Below are positions 59,044 to 64,000 of a stretch of DNA of 64,000 bases, in pieces. Numbering within the stretch: the first letter of the stretch is position 1; each line of letters starts with the position of its first letter. The translations under genes were made by a program, and so were the position numbers. The DNA lies in NCBI RefSeq assembly GCF_016185115.1, contig NZ_JACPOF010000020.1, forward strand, positions 1 through 64,000. Direction: 5' to 3'. The DNA is from Polaromonas sp. (GTDB taxonomy: Bacteria > Pseudomonadota > Gammaproteobacteria > Burkholderiales > Burkholderiaceae_C). The notes beneath the pieces are model-generated. The model made no database searches. It was not told where the DNA came from and was given only the letters and a program-made list of their open reading frames with translations.

Positions 59044-59064
59044 TTGATGAATAGTCAAGATTGA
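59044..59064. promoter_or_regulatory. Operator site 7 (TTGA-N7-TCAAGATTGA)
   Basis: TTGA at 59044-59047 and TCAAGATTGA at 59055-59064, perfect spacing, reverse orientation to site 6, 58 bp before the TTT receptor start. Confidence 0.65.
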
Positions 59065-59121
59065 ACGACTCTTCGTTCGGTCCTATATTTCGCTCTCGTT
59101 GAAAATATTCAGGAGACTGCG

Positions 59122-60072
59122 TTGCTTAAAAAATTAGTTTGGATTTCTTGTTTGTTACCTTTTATGGCGTTGACAGCTCAAGCGCAGACCAAGGTATTAA
59201 AAATTGTTGTTCCGTATCCGCCAGGTGGTTCGCCAGACAGTACCGCACGAGTGATTGGTGAAAAAATCCAACAAGGCGGAAAGTACAGCGTGGTAGTCGA
59301 CAACCGTCCAGGCGCCGGCGGAACCGTCGCAGTTGATACCGTCAAGAACGCTCCACCCGATGGACTGACTTTGTTGCTGGCCGACTCATCGACCTACTCA
59401 ATTGCACCAAATGTCAGGAGAAAAGCGACCTTTGATCCACTCAAGGATTTAAAGCCTGTGAGCCTGGCATCAACCTCACCCATTTTTCTTATCGCGAAGC
59501 CTGAGACTGCCACTTCTGTCAAAGAGCTTGTGGATTATCTAAAGCGCAATCCCGACTCTCCCTACGGCTCCTCTGGCTACGGTACGGCTCATCACTTGGC
59601 AATGGAGTTGTTCAAACAGTCATCAGGGCTCAAGATGACCCACGTCCCCTACAAAGGAGCATCTCAGACCGCGCCTGCCGTAGCAAGCGGCGAAGTGATT
59701 GCCACCTTTGCTGGGCTCACCCTCGCCAATGCATTCGCACAAGGCGGCAAAGTAAAAATACTTGCCATCGCTGAACCCAAGCGCTCCGCATTGGCCCCAA
59801 ATATCCCAACGATTGCCGAGAGCGGTCTTCCTGGCTATAGCATCGTGATCTCGCTCGGCTTTCTGGCAAACGCCAAGACGCCTGACGCGATCGTCAAAGA
59901 GCTCAATGAAGAGATTGCGAAGGCCGTGAATTCGCCCGATGTCAAAACCAAATTGAATGGTCTTGGAGTAGAGCCAGCTAGCTCCACTCCACAGAAGTTT
60001 GGCGAACAAATAGCTGCCGAACTAAAGAGCTTTGGCAGCATTACGAAAGCGGCCAACATCCAGGAAGAGTAA
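59122..60072 (+). CDS. TTT (Bug/TctC) receptor with TTG start
   Basis: The 316-aa protein starts at a TTG (59122) with AGGAGA five bases before it; no ATG is better placed. A clear signal peptide (LKKLVWISCLLPFMALTAQAQ) precedes KIVVPYPPGGSPDSTARVIGE, VDNRPGAGGTVAVDTVKNAPPDGLTLLL and MTHVPYKGASQTAPAVASGEV. Two operator sites lie upstream, shared with the divergent HTH/citrate-synthase gene. Orphan receptor with no TctAB. Confidence 0.93.
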   Translation: MLKKLVWISCLLPFMALTAQAQTKVLKIVVPYPPGGSPDSTARVIGEKIQQGGKYSVVVDNRPGAGGTVAVDTVKNAPPDGLTLLLADSSTYSIAPNVRRKATFDPLKDLKPVSLASTSPIFLIAKPETATSVKELVDYLKRNPDSPYGSSGYGTAHHLAMELFKQSSGLKMTHVPYKGASQTAPAVASGEVIATFAGLTLANAFAQGGKVKILAIAEPKRSALAPNIPTIAESGLPGYSIVISLGFLANAKTPDAIVKELNEEIAKAVNSPDVKTKLNGLGVEPASSTPQKFGEQIAAELKSFGSITKAANIQEE

Positions 60073-60094
60073 TCTTCCACACCATCTAAAGAGC

Positions 60095-61168
60095 CTATCG
60101 CGTTTCGGCCGTTGTTTTGAGACGCGATACCCTTTGACGAAAGGCTTCAACCCCTTCTGGATTTCGGAGATACAGCGGAAGTTCTCCAGCCAGAAGCCTC
60201 CAGATGTTTTCCATGGCCGCTGGCACAAGTGCTTCGTAGACCTCCTTGGAGTGGCCAATCATGTGCGGCGTCAGGATGACATTACCCATCTTCCTGAGTG
60301 GACTAGATTGTGGCAAGGGCTCAACTTCAAAGGTATCGAGTGCGGCGCCAGCAATGCGCCCACTCTGCAACGCATCAATTAAGGCATTTTCATCGATAGC
60401 ATCACCACGAGCGATGTTGACGAGATATGCACCGGCCTTCATCAAACTAATTGCGGTCTTGTCAATGAGCTTGCGACTGGTTGAATTGATGGCGACAGCC
60501 ACGATTACAACATCAGACTGCCTCAATAGCGTTTCAAGCGATACCGCAGTGGCGCCCTCGCCTTGAGTCCCGGCAGTCAAGGACCGACTATTTGCCAAAA
60601 CCCTTGCTCCAAATGCATTGAGCCTTTTGGCGACGGCTTGGCCGATTTTTCCAAAGCCAATTATGCCGACGGTTGAGCCCTTGATCATTCGCGCCATGGC
60701 ACCTTCAGCGCCAGGCGGCGGCTTTACCTTGACACCCTTCAGAATATCTTCCACCGCGTGAAGCTGATACATGAGCGCCAGCACAAGCATGACGGCAGCC
60801 TCGGCCATACTCTCATAGTTCTCCCTTACAGCTCCATGCCCAATCAGAATTCCCAACTCGTTGGCTGCAGCGATATCAATGGTTTCGGTTCCGATCGTCG
60901 GATTAACAATTCCTCTTAATTGACCCGAAGCCTCAAGGACTGCCCGCGAACATCTCGAACGTGAGCTGAACATGGCGACATGGGCTCGACCGAAAAGTGC
61001 AGTGAACGCCGCAGGTTCGTACTCCAACACTGAACCAGGAATTGAATGAGGCCCTCGAATTACCTCCACATTTGAGCCTCGCAGGTTTTCAGCTATTTCG
61101 TCCAACAGCGGATCGACTGCATGATCCCGGCAAATGAACACGGTCGGGGTTTCCATCTCTGCATGCAT
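60095..61168 (-). CDS. D-isomer-specific 2-hydroxyacid dehydrogenase
   Basis: The 357-aa protein has the NAD-binding Rossmann motif GIIGFGKIGQAVAKRL, the substrate Arg in NIARGD, the Glu in LDTFEVEPL and the catalytic His in LTPHMIGHS, so the full R-E-H triad is present. It interconverts a 2-keto and 2-hydroxy acid and may reduce or oxidise a pathway acid such as phenylpyruvate or hydroxypyruvate analogues. It converges with the TTT receptor (22 bp gap). A pair of direct repeats lies in its promoter region (61242-61275). Confidence 0.9.
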   Translation of the reverse strand: MHAEMETPTVFICRDHAVDPLLDEIAENLRGSNVEVIRGPHSIPGSVLEYEPAAFTALFGRAHVAMFSSRSRCSRAVLEASGQLRGIVNPTIGTETIDIAAANELGILIGHGAVRENYESMAEAAVMLVLALMYQLHAVEDILKGVKVKPPPGAEGAMARMIKGSTVGIIGFGKIGQAVAKRLNAFGARVLANSRSLTAGTQGEGATAVSLETLLRQSDVVIVAVAINSTSRKLIDKTAISLMKAGAYLVNIARGDAIDENALIDALQSGRIAGAALDTFEVEPLPQSSPLRKMGNVILTPHMIGHSKEVYEALVPAAMENIWRLLAGELPLYLRNPEGVEAFRQRVSRLKTTAETR

Positions 61169-61241
61169 AAATCAGTTTCTAGACGTAGGAATAATTAATT
61201 TTTCCAGAATCGACACAGCGAGACGATGTCATTCAGTCGGA

Positions 61242-61275
61242 ATCGATTTGTCAGTCAGTCCGCATCGATTTATCA
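61242..61275. promoter_or_regulatory. Direct repeat ATCGATTTRTCA, 22 bp apart
   Basis: ATCGATTTGTCA at 61242-61253 and ATCGATTTATCA at 61264-61275, each preceded by CAGTC. The 22-bp offset is two helical turns, so both copies face the same side. They lie 74-107 bp upstream of the 2-hydroxyacid dehydrogenase start (61168, minus) and just beyond the cupin stop (61282). Confidence 0.45.
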
Positions 61276-61281
61276 AACAGT

Positions 61282-61791
61282 TCAGCCAAATACCTTGTCT
61301 TCGTGAAGTTCGTAGGGGACTTCTTTGTTTTTTTGAGAGTAGCCACCAAATGGAGCACCCTTTTCATCGATGCGCGCCAAGATATTTCCCGTGGGATCTA
61401 CAGCAGCCCCAATTCGAAGTAGGACCAACGGCTCTTCTTCTTTGGCGTGAAATTTGTACAGCGCGCCGCAAGGGATCAAAACGCAGTCGTTTTTTGCCAC
61501 CTCTCGCGTTTCGCCACGGGGGCCATAGAAGATGGCTCCGCCCTGCAGCACCACAAATAGGTGATCCTCGTTCGAGTGCGCGTGTAGCTCATTTTCCCCG
61601 CCCGTGGCATAGGTCTTTAGCACCACGTTCATTTGGCGGGATGCACCAAGAACCTGGTTGGTTCGGCCAACCCGCGGCAACTTGGCATGGATGTGAAAAA
61701 AGCTCGGGGTCTGTTTAGCGGCAAATTTGTTGATCTCGACCATCCACTCGGCTTCGGAATTGACGATAGGTGCGAATTCAATATTGTTCAT
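61282..61791 (-). CDS. Cupin-domain protein
   Basis: The 169-aa protein is a single conserved-barrel cupin: motif 1 is ENELHAHSNEDHLFVVLQG (metal ligands His, His, Glu) and motif 2 is CGALYKFHAKEEEPLVLL with the last His. Such monocupins bind Fe, Mn or Zn and act as dioxygenases, isomerases or decarboxylases. It lies in the same cluster and is divergent from a TTT receptor (62005) with two operators between. Substrate unknown. Confidence 0.85.
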   Translation of the reverse strand: MNNIEFAPIVNSEAEWMVEINKFAAKQTPSFFHIHAKLPRVGRTNQVLGASRQMNVVLKTYATGGENELHAHSNEDHLFVVLQGGAIFYGPRGETREVAKNDCVLIPCGALYKFHAKEEEPLVLLRIGAAVDPTGNILARIDEKGAPFGGYSQKNKEVPYELHEDKVFG

Positions 61792-61845
61792 GCGTAGCTC
61801 CTCGGTATTGGATTACGCCGAGTCTAGTAATAGCGGCTGCCCCAG

Positions 61846-61866
61846 ACAATCTTGACTAACACTCAA
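61846..61866. promoter_or_regulatory. Operator site 8 (ACAATCTTGA-N7-TCAA)
   Basis: ACAATCTTGA at 61846-61855 (one mismatch to TCAATCTTGA) and TCAA at 61863-61866, 55-75 bp upstream of the cupin start (61791, minus). Confidence 0.55.
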
Positions 61867-61903
61867 TGCGGGTTAACCAGATTCGCATGGCTGCGCGCAT
61901 TGG

Positions 61904-61924
61904 TTGAGTAATCGTCAAGATTGG
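61904..61924. promoter_or_regulatory. Operator site 9 (TTGA-N7-TCAAGATTGG)
   Basis: TTGA at 61904-61907 and TCAAGATTGG at 61915-61924, perfect spacing with one mismatch, about 80 bp upstream of the TTT receptor start (62005, plus). Confidence 0.6.
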
Positions 61925-62004
61925 CGAACATCGCTGCTTGGGCTAGTCTTCGCCACAACTTGCGACCGCAAGCTTCGCAACACGATCAAAAGAGGGCAGC
62001 CAAC

Positions 62005-62985
62005 ATGAGACGAAGAGTGTGTTTAAAGATCGCGGCATCGGCTGTACTAGCCTCGGTTGGAGGACTCGCGAAAGCGCAAGGCGGGGCTCAGGATGTGTAC
62101 CCTTCCAGACCAATAAAGATCATCGTGCAGTTCCCTCCCGGAACGACACCCGATACCCTCGCCAGGATTGTCGCGGAATACTTGCAACCTCGACTTGGCC
62201 AACCCGTGGTGGTAGACAACAGGCCCGGCGCAGCGGGAAATATCGCCGCTGACTTTGTTGCAAAGAGCGTTCCCGATGGGTACACCTTGCTGCTCGGTCA
62301 AAGCGGTTTAACCTGGGCCTCAGCCCTCTTTCCCAAACTTCCCTTTGATCCGTTAGCGTTCGCACCAATCAGCGTGCTCGCTGGAGTTCCATTTGTTGTG
62401 ACTGTAAGAAAAGATCTTCCAGTCAAATCAGTCCAAGAGCTTGTTGCCTACGCAAGAAACAATCCAGGCGTATTGGCTTGCGGCACATCTGGAAATGGCT
62501 CACCGCAGCATCTGCTTGCCGAATTGTTCATGAACAAGACCGGAACGAAGATGAATCTCGTGCCCTATAAGGGAACCAACCTGATCATGCCGGATTTGAT
62601 TGCAGGGCGGATTGATGTCATGTTCAGCGCCGCTGATGGAGTTCTTCCTCACATCCAAGCAGGCCGCCTCAAGGGTATTGCCACTGTTGATAACCGGCGC
62701 CTTGCCGCACTACCCGATTTGCCCACCTTGGCAGAAAGCGGCATCCCCGTAAACACCATGATGTGGGTAGGCCTTCTTTCAGCGCCCAACACCCCTACAG
62801 CGATCACACGCCGGATCTCAGACGAACTCAGATTGATGAGGAACAGTCCTGCTATCTTGCAGCGAGTTTCCGCTGCTGGAAACGATCTTCGAGTAGACGG
62901 ACCCGATGAAATGCGCAAGACAATCAGCAAGGATCACGAGGTTTGGACGCAACTCATCCGAGATGCCCGGATCACACTCGAATAG
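62005..62985 (+). CDS. TTT (Bug/TctC) receptor
   Basis: The 326-aa protein (ATG at 62005) has a signal peptide beginning MRRRVCLKIAASAVLASVGG and ending near AKAQ, then IKIIVQFPPGTTPDTLARIVAE, VDNRPGAAGNIAADFVAKSVPDGYTLLL and MNLVPYKGTNLIMPDLIAGRID. An in-frame upstream start at 61921 falls inside operator site 9 and is rejected. It is divergent from the cupin gene. Another orphan receptor of the cluster. Confidence 0.93.
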   Translation: MRRRVCLKIAASAVLASVGGLAKAQGGAQDVYPSRPIKIIVQFPPGTTPDTLARIVAEYLQPRLGQPVVVDNRPGAAGNIAADFVAKSVPDGYTLLLGQSGLTWASALFPKLPFDPLAFAPISVLAGVPFVVTVRKDLPVKSVQELVAYARNNPGVLACGTSGNGSPQHLLAELFMNKTGTKMNLVPYKGTNLIMPDLIAGRIDVMFSAADGVLPHIQAGRLKGIATVDNRRLAALPDLPTLAESGIPVNTMMWVGLLSAPNTPTAITRRISDELRLMRNSPAILQRVSAAGNDLRVDGPDEMRKTISKDHEVWTQLIRDARITLE

Positions 62986-63122
62986 CTTTCGCGGAATGTG
63001 GCTAACAGTCAAACACCTTTGACACCAAACAAAGCGGTCCCCGCTCATGTCGAGCGGCAACGCAACATCTCGCCCGTGACGGGGTCTCATTCTGGCCTTA
63101 CGAAAAACCAAGTCCGGGAAAA

Positions 63123-63144
63123 TACTTAGTTAGTTATCTAAGTA
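63123..63144. promoter_or_regulatory. Perfect dyad TACTTAG-N8-CTAAGTA before the ferredoxin gene
   Basis: A 7-bp inverted repeat with an 8-bp centre, overlapping the first of two TTATCTAA direct repeats (63134-63141 and 63156-63163). It lies 19-40 bp before the ATG at 63163, so it overlaps the expected core promoter and could be bound by a dimeric repressor. Confidence 0.5.
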
Positions 63145-63162
63145 TATTGCTATATTTATCTA

Positions 63163-63531
63163 ATGACTTTCCAAACAGACCACGTTGATCCATCTGGCGA
63201 AGCTCAAGCTGGAGACATTTTCTCAGCGGCTATTGAGGCAACTGAAGTGCCCTTAGGACACGTCAAGAAGGTGATACACGGAGGTGCAGAAGTAGCCATA
63301 TACAACGTCGAGGGATGCTTTTATGCGACTCAGGATCAATGCACCCACGGACTTGCGTCACTCTCGGATGGCTTTCTCATCGCTGAATTTATCGAATGCC
63401 CACTGCATCAAGGAATGTTTGACGTACGGACCGGAGAGGCCACCGCAGCCCCATGCAATACCTCTTTAAAGACCTATAAAACTTCACTTAAGGACGGCGT
63501 GATCTTTCTGGCGCGTTCTACTGGTGAGTGA
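63163..63531 (+). CDS. Rieske [2Fe-2S] ferredoxin of a ring-hydroxylating dioxygenase
   Basis: The 122-aa protein has the Rieske ligands Cys60, His62 (CTHG) and Cys79, His82 (CPLHQG). The CTHG...IECPLHQG pattern is that of BphA3/NahAb-like ferredoxins, which carry electrons to alpha/beta dioxygenases such as the one at 42308-43696. No Shine-Dalgarno is visible before the ATG at 63163, which follows TTATCTA directly; the message may be leaderless or the true start may lie a few codons later. No reductase gene is in the window. Confidence 0.9.
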   Translation: MTFQTDHVDPSGEAQAGDIFSAAIEATEVPLGHVKKVIHGGAEVAIYNVEGCFYATQDQCTHGLASLSDGFLIAEFIECPLHQGMFDVRTGEATAAPCNTSLKTYKTSLKDGVIFLARSTGE

Positions 63532-63577
63532 CAGCGTTACGTTTGAGGCCTTGTCGAAAACCACTAAAGGAGACCCT

Positions 63578-64000
63578 ATGAAAAAAGCACTGTTATCCGT
63601 TTCGGTATTTTTTGCCGCCCTACTCACCGGAGCCTGTGTCAGCGCGCAAACGCCGTTGAAAATAGGTTTTTTGGGTGAACTCTCAGGTCCCCAAGGTGCG
63701 TTGGGGCAGGACCAATACGACGGCTTCATGCTCGTGGTCGAGCGAAATGGCGGCAAGCTTGGCGGTGTTCCAGTCCAGGTCATAAAAGAAGACACACAAC
63801 TAAAGCCCGACGTAGCCATGCAGGCGGTTCAGCGGTTGATTGACCGCGAGAAAGTCCAAATCATCACGGGCGTCACCTTCTCCAACATCATGATGGCAGT
63901 ACAGAAGCCTGTCACGGACAAAGAAGTGTTCCTGATAGGTTCCAACGCCGGACCATCACCGATTGCCGGCGCCGCATGCTCGCCTTATCAATTCCTTGTT
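63578..64000 (+). CDS. ABC transporter periplasmic receptor, 5' part (runs off the window)
   Basis: The first 141 residues are present: a signal peptide (MKKALLSVSVFFAALLTGACVSA-QT) and then LKIGFLGELSGPQGALGQDQ, FMLVVERNGGKLGGVPVQVIKEDTQLKPDVAMQAVQRLI and VQIITGVTFSNIMMAV. It is of the LivJ-like class and clearly homologous to the receptor at 36839. A lipobox-like LLTGAC could make it a lipoprotein. AAAGGAG precedes the ATG by 5-6 bases. It begins 46 bp after the ferredoxin stop, so both may be co-transcribed. Confidence 0.9.
   Translation, partial: MKKALLSVSVFFAALLTGACVSAQTPLKIGFLGELSGPQGALGQDQYDGFMLVVERNGGKLGGVPVQVIKEDTQLKPDVAMQAVQRLIDREKVQIITGVTFSNIMMAVQKPVTDKEVFLIGSNAGPSPIAGAACSPYQFLV

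Larger units (their letters stand above)
58768..59121. other. Divergent promoter region between HTH/citrate-synthase copy 2 and a TTT receptor
   Basis: A 354-bp gap without genes. It contains two regulon operators, at 58999-59019 and 59044-59064, with TCAATG and TTGATG elements spaced for cooperative binding. An AGGAGA ribosome site precedes the TTG start of the receptor. Confidence 0.7.

Noticed and set aside
1..64000. CRISPR arrays, rRNA operons and complete tRNA genes
   Set aside because: No regularly spaced repeats, rRNA-like stretches or full tRNA folds were found; only a 14-bp tRNA-Ser 3' fragment at 19461.

Overview
The window looks like the chromosome of a beta-proteobacterium of the Burkholderiales, most likely Comamonadaceae (Polaromonas/Rhodoferax/Variovorax type). 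This rests on gene-family flavour: an ImpB/C-type T6SS, many orphan TTT (Bug/TctC) periplasmic receptors, NahR-like LysR regulators, NahE/BphB/BphC-like aromatic genes, and a GCTAT-N7-ATAGC interspersed repeat. No species assignment is possible from the sequence alone.

Region A (1-14771, all minus strand) is the sheath/tube/baseplate half of a type VI secretion system: tssB-tssC-hcp-tssE-tssF-tssG-clpV-vgrG, then a DUF2169 + pentapeptide-repeat fusion and a small pentapeptide protein whose 3' end is overwritten by the end of an IS3-family element at the window edge. The membrane-complex genes (tssJ/K/L/M) and tssA are not here. Region B (15703-19092) is a NahR-like LysR regulator, a 19-bp perfect dyad, an M24-family metallopeptidase-fold protein with altered metal ligands, and a TTT receptor.

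Region C (about 19461-36320) is a genomic island. It begins at a copy of a tRNA-Ser 3' end followed by the old tRNA terminator, with a tyrosine integrase next to it. Cargo: small unknowns, a TIGR02391 protein, a CoiA-like protein, a second recombinase module (126-aa protein, XerC/D-like recombinase, DUF932 protein), a SIR2-HerA antiphage pair, and a two-gene operon that I regard as the best candidate for an undescribed system. That operon has a 1290-aa protein with an N-terminal DUF4297/Cap4-like nuclease signature and a STAND-like P-loop NTPase, translationally coupled to a 370-aa HExxH peptidase resembling the Lit/U49 class. Broken fragments mark module junctions: a restriction-associated gene tip at 29643 and a LysR tail at 36324.

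Region D (36324-64000) is an aromatic-acid catabolic cluster. Operon D1 (45599 down to 40572) has an extradiol dioxygenase, NahE-like hydratase-aldolase, Rieske dioxygenase alpha and beta, cis-dihydrodiol dehydrogenase and a SnoaL-like protein. Operon D2 (57192 down to 50070) has a phthalate-type Rieske oxygenase, SnoaL-like protein, second hydratase-aldolase, aldehyde dehydrogenase, second extradiol dioxygenase, epimerase-like SDR and 4,5-dihydroxyphthalate decarboxylase-like protein. Operon D3 (49811 down to 45938) has a TTT receptor, CoA-transferase, thiolase-like protein and DUF35 partner. Transport is represented by four TTT receptors and two ABC receptors, and there are also a Rieske ferredoxin, a 2-hydroxyacid dehydrogenase and a cupin. 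Two paralogous proteins fuse a MerR-like helix-turn-helix to a citrate-synthase fold with eroded active sites. The transcription units share an operator-like motif TTGA-N7-TCAAGATTGA (nine copies, all intergenic), which suggests one regulon. Together the genes would import a carboxylated aromatic, dihydroxylate it, cleave the ring, remove pyruvate and oxidise the resulting aldehyde. The exact substrate is not determinable here.
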